The translations under genes and the position numbers were made by a program. The notes beneath the pieces are model-generated. The model was not told the DNA's origin and searched no databases. It saw only the letters and a list, made by a program, of their open reading frames with translations. This document shows positions 30,857-40,400 of a stretch of 50,998 nt of DNA, in pieces; position 1 is the first letter of the stretch, and each line of letters begins with the position of its first letter. Origin of the DNA: Rhodobacteraceae bacterium HLUCCA09 (lineage in GTDB: Bacteria > Pseudomonadota > Alphaproteobacteria > Rhodobacterales > Rhodobacteraceae); assembly GCA_001314685.1 (NCBI GenBank), contig LJNT01000056.1:1-50998 (forward strand). The letters run 5' to 3'.

Positions 30857-32767
30857 ATGACCGAACAGCCGAACAGGTCCGGATCGGATCAAATAACGCA
30901 TAATGACGCAGGGGTCGATGGCCCCGTCGTGACCGGCCATGCCTGCATCCAGGGCTACCTGAAGACGCTCGATGGCTCGCCCGGCGTCTACCGCATGCTC
31001 GACGCGCAGGCGCGTGTCCTCTACGTCGGCAAGGCGCGCAACCTCAAGGCACGGGTCTCGAGCTATGCCCGGCCCTCGGGGCACAGCGCCCGCATCGCGC
31101 GGATGATCTCCGAGACCGCGCAGATGATGTTCCTCACCACGCGGACCGAGACCGAGGCGCTGCTGCTCGAGCAGAACCTCATCAAGCAGCTCAAGCCGCG
31201 CTACAACGTGCTTTTGCGCGACGACAAGTCGTTCCCGAACATCCTGATCACGGGCGATCACCCCTACCCGCAGATCCGCAAGCACCGGGGGCGCAAGGCG
31301 ACGAAGGGCCACTACTTCGGTCCCTTCGCCTCGGCCGGCGCGGTGAACCGCACGCTGAACCAGCTGCAGAAGGTGTTCCTGCTGCGCAACTGCAGCGACT
31401 CGACCTTCGAGACGCGCACGCGGCCCTGCCTGCTCTACCAGATCAAGCGGTGCAGCGCGCCCTGCGTCGGCAAGATCTCGGAGGCCGACTACGCGAAGCT
31501 GGTGAAGGACGCCGAGCGCTTCTTGCAGGGCAAGACGACCCGGGTGCAGGCCAAGCTGGCCGAAGAGATGCAGGCGGCCTCGGAGGCGATGGAGTTCGAG
31601 CGGGCGGCGGCCCTGCGCGACCGCATCCGCGCGCTGACGCAGGTGCAGAGCGTGCAGGGGATCAACCCGCGCGGCGTGGCCGAGGCCGACGTGATCGCGC
31701 TGCACATGGAGGGGGGGCAGGCCTGTGTGCAGGTCTTCTTCATCCGCGCCAACCAGAACTGGGGCAACCGCGACTACTACCCGCGCACCGGCGGCACCGA
31801 GAGCCCGGCAGAGGTGCTTCAGGCCTTCCTCGCCCAGTTCTACGACGACAAGGAGCCGCCCCGGCAGGTGATCCTGTCGGACGATGTGGAGGACAGGGAA
31901 CTCGTGGCCGAGCTCCTGTCGGACAAGGCGAAGCGCCGGGTCGAGCTGCTGGTGCCCCAGCGCGGCGAGAAGAAGGAACTGGTGGCGGGCGCGCTGCGCA
32001 ACGCCCGCGAGAGCCTCGCGCGGAAGATGGCCGAGAGCACGGCGCAGGCAAAGCTGCTGAAGGGGCTCGCCGAGGCGTTCGACCTGCCCCAGGCCCCGCG
32101 GCGGATCGAGGTCTACGACAACTCGCACATCATGGGCACGGATGCCGTGGGCGCGATGATCGTGGCCGGGCCCGAGGGCTTCGTGAAGAGCCAGTATCGC
32201 AAGTTCAACATCCGGGGCGACGAGCTGACCCCCGGCGACGATTTCGGCATGATGAAGGAGGTGTTGACCCGCCGTTTCCAGCGCCTGATGAAGGAAGACC
32301 CCGACCGCGAGACCGAAAGCTGGCCCGACCTGCTGCTGATCGACGGCGGCGCGGGGCAGGTCTCGGCCGTGGGCGAGATCATGGCCGAGCTCGGGGTCGA
32401 GACCATTCCCTTCGTCGGCGTGGCCAAGGGCGTGGACCGGGACGCCGGCAAGGAAGAGTTCCACCGCCCCGGCAGCCGCCCCTTCGCGCTGAGGCACAAC
32501 GACCCGGTGCTCTATTTCGTGCAGCGCCTGCGCGACGAGGCGCACCGCTTCGCCATCGGCGCGCACCGCCAGAAGCGGGGCAAGGCGGTGGGCGCAACGC
32601 CGCTCGACGATATTCCCGGCGTGGGCGCCACGCGCAAGCGGGCGCTGCTGGCGCATTTCGGCTCGGCCAAGGCGGTGAGCCGCGCCAACCTCGCCGACCT
32701 CAAGGCGGTCGACGGCATCTCCGAAGGTCTGGCCGAGAAGATCTACGACTTCTTCCAGAGCCGCTGA
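30857..32767 (+). CDS. uvrC: Excinuclease ABC subunit C
   Basis: A 636-residue nucleotide-excision-repair nuclease that makes both incisions around a lesion loaded by UvrAB. Domains in order: GIY-YIG nuclease (about 35-120: [27 protein letters not shown]), a Cys-containing region [15 protein letters not shown], the UvrB-binding UVR motif (about 225-260, [16 protein letters not shown]), the RNase H-like nuclease (about 380-540, [19 protein letters not shown] with catalytic Asp) and tandem HhH motifs (about 575-635). The N-terminal 30 residues are a non-conserved extension. It is followed one base later by an atypical gene. Confidence 0.97.
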   Translation: MTEQPNRSGSDQITHNDAGVDGPVVTGHACIQGYLKTLDGSPGVYRMLDAQARVLYVGKARNLKARVSSYARPSGHSARIARMISETAQMMFLTTRTETEALLLEQNLIKQLKPRYNVLLRDDKSFPNILITGDHPYPQIRKHRGRKATKGHYFGPFASAGAVNRTLNQLQKVFLLRNCSDSTFETRTRPCLLYQIKRCSAPCVGKISEADYAKLVKDAERFLQGKTTRVQAKLAEEMQAASEAMEFERAAALRDRIRALTQVQSVQGINPRGVAEADVIALHMEGGQACVQVFFIRANQNWGNRDYYPRTGGTESPAEVLQAFLAQFYDDKEPPRQVILSDDVEDRELVAELLSDKAKRRVELLVPQRGEKKELVAGALRNARESLARKMAESTAQAKLLKGLAEAFDLPQAPRRIEVYDNSHIMGTDAVGAMIVAGPEGFVKSQYRKFNIRGDELTPGDDFGMMKEVLTRRFQRLMKEDPDRETESWPDLLLIDGGAGQVSAVGEIMAELGVETIPFVGVAKGVDRDAGKEEFHRPGSRPFALRHNDPVLYFVQRLRDEAHRFAIGAHRQKRGKAVGATPLDDIPGVGATRKRALLAHFGSAKAVSRANLADLKAVDGISEGLAEKIYDFFQSR

Positions 32768-32768
32768 C

Positions 32769-33332
32769 GTGACGAAGCGACCGCCGCGCGAGTTCAATGC
32801 TCGGGAGCCCGACTTCCTGATTGATCGCATGCTGCGCACTGCGGTCAACCACCTGAGAGCGGCATACAAGCTCGATCTTGGCCTCGGCACAGAGGGCTAT
32901 TCGTCCTCCTTCCTTCGAGTGCTCGCGTTCGAGATCTTGTTGAAGGCGGTGTGCGTCGCGGAGAGGGGCCGCTTTCCAGCCAGCCACGACTATGCGTGGC
33001 TTTGGGACTGGTTGAGCCCGACTACGCGCGAGAACCTGCGGGAGCTTGCTTTAGACCGAGACCCGTCCTCCACTGCCGTGTTCTCAGCGGAAGTCTTGAG
33101 TGGCCTTACTGCGGCCTTCGAGCATTGCAGATACGATTTTCAGTTCGCCATTGATCGCACGGAGGACGAGCATGTCCTCAGGGGCCACGAGTGGGTCGCG
33201 GCTGGCGCGCCGCCTGAGGCGGCAGATTTTCGGACTTATGAGGATGAGCTCCATTCGATGATCTTCGCTCTCGGCACCGTCGTGTCCGAGCACGGCGGGC
33301 TCGAAATCGACGATCTGATGTCCATCGCCTAG
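32769..33332 (+). CDS. HEPN-like protein of atypical composition
   Basis: A 187-residue, mostly helical protein beginning with GTG one base after the uvrC stop. The pattern FLRVLAFEILLKAVCVAE, then FPASHDYAWLWDWLSP, resembles HEPN-type domains, where a helix with F-E-x-x-L-K and an SHD-hydrophobic motif recur. The canonical R-x4-6-H ribonuclease motif is not clear, so RNase activity is not supported. Base and codon use is less G+C-rich than every flanking gene (more TTG, CTT, GAT, AGA). It sits between uvrC and pgsA, which are usually adjacent in related bacteria as far as I recall, suggesting acquisition by transfer. Confidence 0.7.
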   Translation: MTKRPPREFNAREPDFLIDRMLRTAVNHLRAAYKLDLGLGTEGYSSSFLRVLAFEILLKAVCVAERGRFPASHDYAWLWDWLSPTTRENLRELALDRDPSSTAVFSAEVLSGLTAAFEHCRYDFQFAIDRTEDEHVLRGHEWVAAGAPPEAADFRTYEDELHSMIFALGTVVSEHGGLEIDDLMSIA

Positions 33333-33403
33333 GGTGCGAAAGCGGAACCCTGCGGCCCCGCGGCGCGCTTTCGCCCTGTTGCCAAACCGGCTAGGGAGGC
33401 CCC

Positions 33404-34081
33404 ATGCGCCTGAACCTGCCTAACATCCTCACCATTATCCGCCTGATCGCGGCGCCGGGCGTGGCGGTGGCGTTCCTCTATTTCAACCGGCCGGGTGCGG
33501 ATTGGTTCGCGCTTTTGCTGTTCGTCGCCGCGGCGGCGACCGACTGGATCGACGGGCGGCTGGCGCGCGCGTGGGGGCAGGAGACGAAGCTCGGCACCAT
33601 GCTCGACCCGATCGCCGACAAGGCGATGGTGGTGATCGCCCTCGCGGTCATCATCGGCTTTTCCGGCCTCGCGCCGTGGATCCTGCTGCCGGCGACGGTG
33701 ATCCTGTTCCGCGAGGTCTTCGTCTCGGGCCTGAGGGAATTCCTCGGCGACGTGGCGGGCGAGCTGAAGGTGACGAACCTCGCCAAGTGGAAGACGACGG
33801 TGCAGATGGTGGCCATCGCCGTGCTCTTCGCGCAGGGCGTGTTCGAGCACTATATCGCCGGTATCGTCTACGGGATGGGGGAAGAGACGATGCGCGCGGT
33901 GCTCGACGGCCGGATCGAGGACACACAGGGGCTGATCCCGCTGACCTGGGGGCTGACAGTGTCGTGGTACGGGGGCGTCGTGCTGCTCTGGGTCGCGGCG
34001 GCGCTGACGGCGGTGACGGGGTGGGACTACTTCAACAAGGCCCGCCCCTACCTGCGCGACGAGGAGGAGGCGAGGGGATGA
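33404..34081 (+). CDS. pgsA: CDP-diacylglycerol-glycerol-3-phosphate 3-phosphatidyltransferase
   Basis: A 225-residue membrane enzyme that makes phosphatidylglycerol phosphate, the committed step to phosphatidylglycerol and cardiolipin. The CDP-alcohol phosphotransferase signature D-x2-DG-x2-AR-x8-G-x3-D-x3-D is complete (TDWIDGRLARAWGQ, then GTMLDPIADK). Five or six helices. The start MRLNLPNILTIIRLIAAPG is typical of PgsA. The region after about residue 125 is longer than in E. coli, with an inserted loop before the last helix. It overlaps moaD by four bases (ATGA). Confidence 0.95.
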   Translation: MRLNLPNILTIIRLIAAPGVAVAFLYFNRPGADWFALLLFVAAAATDWIDGRLARAWGQETKLGTMLDPIADKAMVVIALAVIIGFSGLAPWILLPATVILFREVFVSGLREFLGDVAGELKVTNLAKWKTTVQMVAIAVLFAQGVFEHYIAGIVYGMGEETMRAVLDGRIEDTQGLIPLTWGLTVSWYGGVVLLWVAAALTAVTGWDYFNKARPYLRDEEEARG

Positions 34082-34326
34082 TCGACGTGCTGTATTTCGC
34101 CTGGGTCCGCGAGCGGATCGGCGTGCCGAAGGAGCGGGTGGAGACCGAGGCACCCACGGTCGCCGCGCTGGTCGAGGAGCTGCGCGCCCGCGAGGAGCGC
34201 TATGCGATGGCCTTCGCCGATCTCGCGGCGATCCGGGTGGCGGTCGACCAGGAACTGGCAGGATTCGACGCGCCGCTCGCAGGGGCGCGCGAGGTCGCCT
34301 TCTTCCCGCCGATGACGGGCGGCTGA
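34078..34326 (+). CDS. moaD: Molybdopterin synthase sulfur-carrier subunit
   Basis: An 82-residue ubiquitin-like protein ending in the Gly-Gly tail (FFPPMTGG) that is thiocarboxylated to donate sulfur to precursor Z. The start MIDVLYFAWVRERIG and the middle RVAVDQELAGFDAPL fit MoaD. ATGA overlap with pgsA implies translational coupling; moaE follows 11 bases later. The pairing of pgsA with moaDE is common in alphaproteobacteria. Confidence 0.96.
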   Translation: MIDVLYFAWVRERIGVPKERVETEAPTVAALVEELRAREERYAMAFADLAAIRVAVDQELAGFDAPLAGAREVAFFPPMTGG

Positions 34327-34337
34327 GGGGGCGTCTC

Positions 34338-34781
34338 ATGGCCGACATCCGCGTGCAGGCGGGGCCGTTCGACCTGGGCCGCGAGATGGATCGCTTCGAG
34401 GCGGCCGTCTCCGGCGCGGGCGCCGTCGTCTCGTTCACGGGTCTCGTGCGCGACGAGGGCGGGCGCCTCGAGGCGATGGAGATCGAGCACTATCCGGGCA
34501 TGACGGAGCGCGCCGTCGCCGCCATCGCGGCCGAGGCGGAGCGCCGCTGGCGGCTTGCGGGGTGCCTCGTGGTCCATCGTCACGGTCGGCTCGGCCCCGG
34601 CGAGCGGATCATGATGGTGGCCACCGCCGCGCCGCACCGTGCCGACGCCTTCGCTGCGGCCGAGTTCCTGATGGATTACCTTAAGTCGCGCGCGCCGTTC
34701 TGGAAGAAGGAGCACGGCGCTAGCGGCAAGGCCTGGGTGGCGGCGAGGGACGCCGACGAGGACGCGCTGCGCCGGTGGTGA
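34338..34781 (+). CDS. moaE: Molybdopterin synthase catalytic subunit
   Basis: A 147-residue catalytic subunit that converts precursor Z to molybdopterin with MoaD. It shows VVSFTGLVRDEGG, the active-site region VHRHGRLGPGE and VAAAHR-like VATAAPHRADAF, and the lysine-bearing C-terminal motif LKSRAPFWKKEHG. The length is normal. Last gene of the uvrC-to-moaE series. A cluster of GAATTTTC-type palindromes begins seven bases after the stop. Confidence 0.96.
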   Translation: MADIRVQAGPFDLGREMDRFEAAVSGAGAVVSFTGLVRDEGGRLEAMEIEHYPGMTERAVAAIAAEAERRWRLAGCLVVHRHGRLGPGERIMMVATAAPHRADAFAAAEFLMDYLKSRAPFWKKEHGASGKAWVAARDADEDALRRW

Positions 34782-34787
34782 GCGGGG

Positions 34788-34916
34788 CCGAATTTTCGTT
34801 CGAAAATTCGGGGCGGCCCGCGTCGAATCGAGGACGACGACAGAATTTTCCAGAAAATCCTCACCGCCGATGGTGTGGATGGGGCCGCGGCCGGCGAATT
34901 TTCGGACGAAAATTCG
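34788..34916. repeat. Three related GAATTTTC/GAAAATTC palindromes
   Basis: Palindrome 1 (34788-34811) has 11-base perfect arms CCGAATTTTCG and CGAAAATTCGG with two bases between. Palindrome 2 (34842-34861) has nine-base arms AGAATTTTC and GAAAATCCT with one mismatch. Palindrome 3 (34895-34916) has ten-base perfect arms. All share the GAATTTTC core and a two-base centre and are AT-rich islands in G+C-rich DNA. They lie between the convergent genes moaE and the gene at 34927 and may end transcription from both sides or bind a protein. Confidence 0.8.
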
Positions 34917-34926
34917 GGCGCCGGGT

Positions 34927-35256
34927 TCAGACGCTCTGCTTGAGCCGATCGATGTAGCCGCGCAGTTCCTCGGCCTCGGTGCGGGCCTCGCGCAGACCAT
35001 CCATCGCGGCACGCAGCTCGGCCTCGGTCTGGGTGAGCTGGTTGGTCAGCTCGGCCTCGCGCTGCTGGAGGTAGGTGATCGCCTGGTCGCGCGCCTCCTC
35101 GGCGTCGTGCAGGGCCTGCGCCATCTGGTCGAGCTCGGTCATGTCGGCCTGGGTGACCCGCGTCACGCGGTGCACGAGCCACGATGCGAACCAGCCCAGC
35201 AGGAACGCCACGAAGAGCACGACGGCAGTGGCGACGATGAATTCGGTGCGATTCAT
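34927..35256 (-). CDS. Small membrane-anchored coiled-coil protein
   Basis: A 109-residue protein with one N-terminal helix in the membrane (about residues 6-28) and a long coiled coil rich in Glu, Gln, Ala and Arg (about 38-105). Its ATG overlaps the stop of the OmpA-family gene (ATGA), so the two are translated together. A structural role linked to the OmpA-type protein, such as spanning or tethering in the envelope, is inferred from this arrangement. No catalytic motif is present. Confidence 0.75.
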   Translation of the reverse strand: MNRTEFIVATAVVLFVAFLLGWFASWLVHRVTRVTQADMTELDQMAQALHDAEEARDQAITYLQQREAELTNQLTQTEAELRAAMDGLREARTEAEELRGYIDRLKQSV

Positions 35257-37166
35257 TCGGTGCCCTCGCCGTCGGGCTCGTCGGTCTCTGGTCTGTCGTC
35301 GCCGTCGTCGTCGTTCGCCTCCGCGTCCGGCACCTCGTCTGCCGCAGCGACGAGACGGAACTCGATCCGGCGGTTGGCCTCGCGCCCCTCGCCGGTGTCG
35401 TTGTCGGCGATGGGCTGCATCTCGCCGTAGCCCTTCGAGCGCATCCGCGAGATCGGCACGCGCCGCTCGCCGAGCGCCTCGAGCACGGCGAGCGCCCGCG
35501 CCTCGGAAAGCTCGAGGTTCATCTGTTCGCGGCCCTGGCTGTCGGTGTGGCCGGCGATCTCGATCTGCATGTCCACGTCGCGGCAGGCACGCAAGGCATC
35601 GGCGATCTCGTCGACCACCTCGGCGCTCTCGCCCTCGACCTCGGTCGATCCCGGCGCGAAGGTGATCTTGCGCGCGGCGAGGATCACCTCGATCCGGCGG
35701 ATGCACTCCTCGGGCGTCGGCAGATCCGCCAGCGGGTCGAGCCGTTCGTCGTAGGTGACGGCGAGGGTGATGTCGGCCTCCTCCCCCAGCTTTTCGGCAA
35801 GCAGGCGGGCGATCTCGGCGCGGGCGTTCTCGTTGCCCGACGTGCCGGTGAGCGTCAGGCTCGATTCGAGCACCGTGACCCGGCCGTGATCGACCTCCGA
35901 CAGGGCCGCGAGCCCGGCGAGCACCCGAACCGGCCAGTCCTCCGGCAGGCCGTCTGCCTCCTGCCGTGCGGCCATGTAGACGGCGTCCACGCCGAACCGG
36001 GCGCGCGCGAAGCTCTCGACCGTGGCGTGGACGGTCTCATTGGGCAGACGGCCGCGGAGTTCCACCGCGCCCTCGGGCGCGCGCGAGGCGGCGAACTCGG
36101 GTGGCGGCGGGGCCTCGCCGCCCGGCTCGGCCGCCGGCTCGGGCAGGACGGCGTTGAGCGAGAAGACCGCCGGCAGGTTGCTCTCGAGCGCCCCTGCCAC
36201 ATCGTCGAACAGCGCGGGGTCGGTGCCTTGCGCGGCGACCAGCGCCACGTCGGCGTCGGAAAAGGTGAGCGAGCCGCCCTCCAGCCGCGCGAGCGCCTCG
36301 ATGCCCATGATCACCGCGTTCGGCCATTCGGGCGTCGGCACGCCGAGACCGAGGGTACAGGCGCCCTTGCCCTCCATCCCTGCCGCGCGGGCGGCGGCGA
36401 GGATGCGGTCGCGCCCGCGCTCGTTGTCGGCCGAGCAGGCGTCGAAGCGCGCGCCGCGCTCGTCGATCTCGAAGCGCAGGGTGAAGGGGGTGATGACAGG
36501 TCGGGGCGCCGAGATGTCGAGCGACACCGCCACGTTCTCGGGGGAAAGGCGGGACAGCATCGTCTCGAGCCGGCGCTGCTCGTCGCGCGAGTTTCCGATG
36601 GCAGTGATCGAGACGGTGCCGGCCGTGACCGAGATCTTGGAGCGGGGCAGGCGGGCGAGCGCGTCGAGCGCATAGTTGAGCGAGGGCACCCAGAGCGGCG
36701 GCACCGGATAATCGGCCGCCTCGAGGAAGTCGGTCACCTCGACACCCTCGGCCAGCGCGCGGATCTCTTCGGCCATCGCCTCGCGGTCGAGTGCGGCGGG
36801 GACGAGGCCGATCAGCTGCACACCGTCGTCGTTGCGCAGGATTTCGACCGAGAATTCGGGCGCGGCGACGGGCTGGGCGGGCTTGACGGTGGTGCCGTCG
36901 ATCACGCGGCTCGCCTCGACCACGCGGCCCGAGACCGAGAGAGCGTTGAAGCGGGCGGCCTCGTGGGGCGCCTCGCCACCGACATGCACTTGCAGCCCGT
37001 CGGTATGGACACGGGCCCACTCGTGGTCCGTCTCGATGAGGGCGGTGCGCACCGCGGCGTGAGAACGCGATTCGATCACGCCCGCTGCGAGCGTGGCCGA
37101 GAGCCAGGCCAGCAGGGCCGCGAGGGCGAAGGCGCCGACAGTGATGATCTTGGGGCCGAGGCGCAT
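35253..37166 (-). CDS. OmpA-family protein with large N-terminal periplasmic region
   Basis: A 637-residue protein. An N-terminal helix (about residues 9-29) acts as signal or anchor. Residues 40-480 contain repeated units that look like BON-type or similar periplasmic modules (for example VHVGGEAPHEAARFNALS and VTVLESSLTLTGTSGNENARAE). The OmpA-like peptidoglycan-binding domain is at about 500-605, with IEIAGHTDSQGREQMNLELSE and SRMRSKGYGEMQPIADN and the conserved Asp and Arg that bind diaminopimelate. The tail is very acidic (DDDGDDRPETDEPDGEG). It is coupled to the downstream coiled-coil gene. It probably links the envelope to peptidoglycan. Confidence 0.9.
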   Translation of the reverse strand: MRLGPKIITVGAFALAALLAWLSATLAAGVIESRSHAAVRTALIETDHEWARVHTDGLQVHVGGEAPHEAARFNALSVSGRVVEASRVIDGTTVKPAQPVAAPEFSVEILRNDDGVQLIGLVPAALDREAMAEEIRALAEGVEVTDFLEAADYPVPPLWVPSLNYALDALARLPRSKISVTAGTVSITAIGNSRDEQRRLETMLSRLSPENVAVSLDISAPRPVITPFTLRFEIDERGARFDACSADNERGRDRILAAARAAGMEGKGACTLGLGVPTPEWPNAVIMGIEALARLEGGSLTFSDADVALVAAQGTDPALFDDVAGALESNLPAVFSLNAVLPEPAAEPGGEAPPPPEFAASRAPEGAVELRGRLPNETVHATVESFARARFGVDAVYMAARQEADGLPEDWPVRVLAGLAALSEVDHGRVTVLESSLTLTGTSGNENARAEIARLLAEKLGEEADITLAVTYDERLDPLADLPTPEECIRRIEVILAARKITFAPGSTEVEGESAEVVDEIADALRACRDVDMQIEIAGHTDSQGREQMNLELSEARALAVLEALGERRVPISRMRSKGYGEMQPIADNDTGEGREANRRIEFRLVAAADEVPDAEANDDDGDDRPETDEPDGEGTE

Positions 37167-37409
37167 GGTGCGTTCAGGGTCAGCCGCGGGTTCGGGCCGT
37201 CATAAGCTGCGGGCGCGGCGGGATCAATCGGAGTGCGCACACGCCGGCGTCATTCGGCCGGCGAGAGTCGGGGACGCGCTGCCGACGATCGCTGCCCGCC
37301 ATTTCCGGGCCTGGCGTGCGGCCGGCGCCGGGGGCTTGCCTGCCAGGCGGCCGGGTGCCGCCCGTCTCGACATCCGCCAGGCCGTTGGGGCCCCGCGCGC
37401 TGCGTCGAC

Positions 37410-40400
37410 TCACGCAGTCGGCCGCGGGCGCGGCCGGCGCAGGTGCAGCGCAGCCCCGAGCGCGTAGACCGCCACCAGCAGCAGGCTGCCGACGGCGAGG
37501 AACGCCGCCATCGCCACCGCCGGGCCGGCGTCCGCCCCGCCCGGAAGCAGCGCGGCGAGCGGCGGCGAGAGCCCGCCGGCGGCCAGCGCGTGGCCAAGCG
37601 TCGCGACGAAGAGCGCGGCGAGGGCGAGCGCGGCGCCGACCACCAGGCCCGAGACTGCGCGGGCGCGGGCAGGGAAGGCGGCGGCCCGGCGCAGCGCCTC
37701 GAACTGGCGGCGGATGTCGGCCTGCATGGCGAGCAGCGCCGGCACGATCAGCAGCACCAGCAGCACGCCGAACCCGAGGCCGAAGACCAGCGTCAACACC
37801 GTCGGCTTCAGGAACTGCGCCTGGGTCGACGGCTCGTAGAGCAGCGGCGCCAGGCCGAAGACGGTGGTGAGCGTCGTCAGCAGCACGGGGCGCAGGCGAT
37901 CGCAGGTGCCGTCGACGATGGCGGGGATCAGGCCGCGCGACTCGGCGTATTCGTCCACCGTGCTCACCAGCACGATCGAATCGTTGATGATGATGCCCGA
38001 CATGCCGATCAGCCCGACCACGCTGAACATCGACAGCGGCACCCCCCACAGCGCGTGCCCGTAGATCGCGCCGATCAGGCCGAAGGGGATCACCGCCATG
38101 ATCAGCAGCGGCCGGAACCACGATGCGAAGACCCAGGCGAGCACGAGGTAGATCCCGAGCAGGCAGAAGCCGAAGCCGACGCTCGCATCCGTGAGAAAGG
38201 CGCGCTCCTGCTCGGCGAGGCCCGAGAGGCGCCAGCCGACGCCGAACTCTTCTTCGAGCGCGGGCAGCAGCCGCTCTTCCAGCGCGCGGCGGATCTCTGC
38301 GGCGCGGGCGGCGTCGTCGTCGGCGATGTCGCCGGTGACCGAGACGACGCGCAGCCCGTTCTCGCGGTTGACGACCGAAAAGCCCTGCCGCCGCTCCACC
38401 TCCACGATGTCGGCCAGCGGCACGTAGGTGCCCGCCTCGGTGCGCAGTTGCGTCCGGTCGAGAAAATCGGCGGTGAGCTCGCGCGCGGGAAGCTCGACGC
38501 GGATCTCCGAGGTGCGGGGGCCGATGGGGAAGGTCGCCGCCTCGATGCCGCCGAGGCGGTTCCGCAGCACGCGGCCCAACTCGTCGATCGAGAAGCCGAG
38601 CGCGGCGCCCTGCGGGGTGAGGTCGAGGATCAGCTCCTCCTTGTCGTAGGAAAGCGAATCCTCCAGCGCCGAGACCTCGGGAAACTGGGCGAGCTCGGCC
38701 TTCAGCCGTTCCGCCGCCTCCTTCAGCGTGGCGGTGCCCGCGCCGAACAGCTCGACATCGAGCGCGTCGCCCCCCGGCCCGGAGCGCCAGCCACGGAAGC
38801 TGATCGTTTCGACCTGCGGGTGCCGCTCGACCTCGTCCTGCAGGCGGCGCACGAAGTCGAAGCTGGAATAGGGGCGCGCGTCGGGGTCGATCAGCTCGAC
38901 GGCGATGGAGCCGAGCTGCCAGCTCTCCTTGTCGTCGGCGCCCGGCAGCGAGCGGCCGGTGTTGCCGCCGATCTCGGCCAGCGCGTAGGCGACCGGGTTG
39001 GCCCCGTGCTCCGCCTCGAACGCGGCCCCGACGCGCTCGACGGCGGCCTGGATGGCGCGGAGCTGGGCCATCCCGTCGTCCTCAGTCGCGCCGGGGGCCA
39101 TGGCGAAGTTGCCCGAGACGGAGCCCTCTTCCGGTGCCGAGAAGAAGCGCCATTGCACATCGCCCGTCACCAGGAGCGACACCTGTGAGGCGAGCAGCAC
39201 GAAGAGGCCCGCGATCACCGGGTAGCGTGCCCGGATCACGAGGCGCATGAACGGGCGGAACGCGCGGTCGCGCAGCCGGTCGAAGCCGCGGTTCACCTGA
39301 CGCGAGGGCCAGTCGTACCATGCCTCCTTGCTCTGCGAGGCGGCGAGCGAATGGGCCATGTGGTTGGGCAGGATCAGGAAGCACTCGACCAGCGAGGCGA
39401 TGAGCACCACGATCACGGTAAAGGGAATGTCGGCGATCATGTCGCCGAAGCGGCCCTCGATCACGAACAGCGCCGAGAAGGCGATGATGGTCGTCAGGCT
39501 CGCCGAGAAGACGGGGCCGGCCATGCGGCTGGCCGCGCGCTCGGCCGCGACGGCGGGCGGCTCGCCCAGCGTGCGCGCGCGGTAGTCGGCGTGCTCGCCC
39601 ACGACGATGGCGTCATCGACCACGATGCCGAGGGTCAGCAGCAGCGCGAAGAGCGAGATCATGTTGATCGTCAGCCCCGCCGCCCACATCAGCGCGATGG
39701 CCGCGAGCAGCGCCACGGGGATGCCCATCGCCACCCAGAACGCCGTGCGCGCGTTGAGGAACAGAAACAGCGTGAGCAGCACTAGGCCGAGGCCCATGAC
39801 GGCGTTCTTGACCAGCGTGTTCAGGCGGCCCGAGATCGACTCGGCGCGGGTGCGGATCAGGTCGATCTCCACCCCCTGCGGCAGGCCCGCCTCCATCTCG
39901 GCGGCCGCCCGCTCCACCGTCGCCTGGATCTCCAGCGCGTCGCCCTCGGCCGAGCGGTCGACCCGCATCGAGATGGCGGGGCTGTCGTCCACGAAATAGC
40001 GCCGCTCGCGGGCGACACCCTCTGTCAGCACCCTGGCGACGTCGCCCACGGTCAGCTGGTCGCCCCGCGCGTCGCTGCGCAGCACGATGCCCTCGACCTG
40101 TTCCGCGGTGCGCTTCTCCTGCCCGGTGCGGACGCGCGCGTTGGCGCCCGAGACGTCGCCCGCCGGATCGGCCGCGGCCTCGGCGCCGATGGCGTCGGCG
40201 ATCTCGCGCATGGTCAGGCCGTGGCGCATGAGGCTCGCGGTCGGCACCTCGACCACGACGCGCGGCGCGGCGATGCCCCGGATCGTCGTCTTGGTCACCC
40301 CAGCGGCGAAGAGGCGCACGGCGAACTCGTCGGCGAAGCCGGCGAGCTGTTCCACCCCCACCGGCCCCTGAATGATGACGTCGGTCACCCGGTCGGACCA

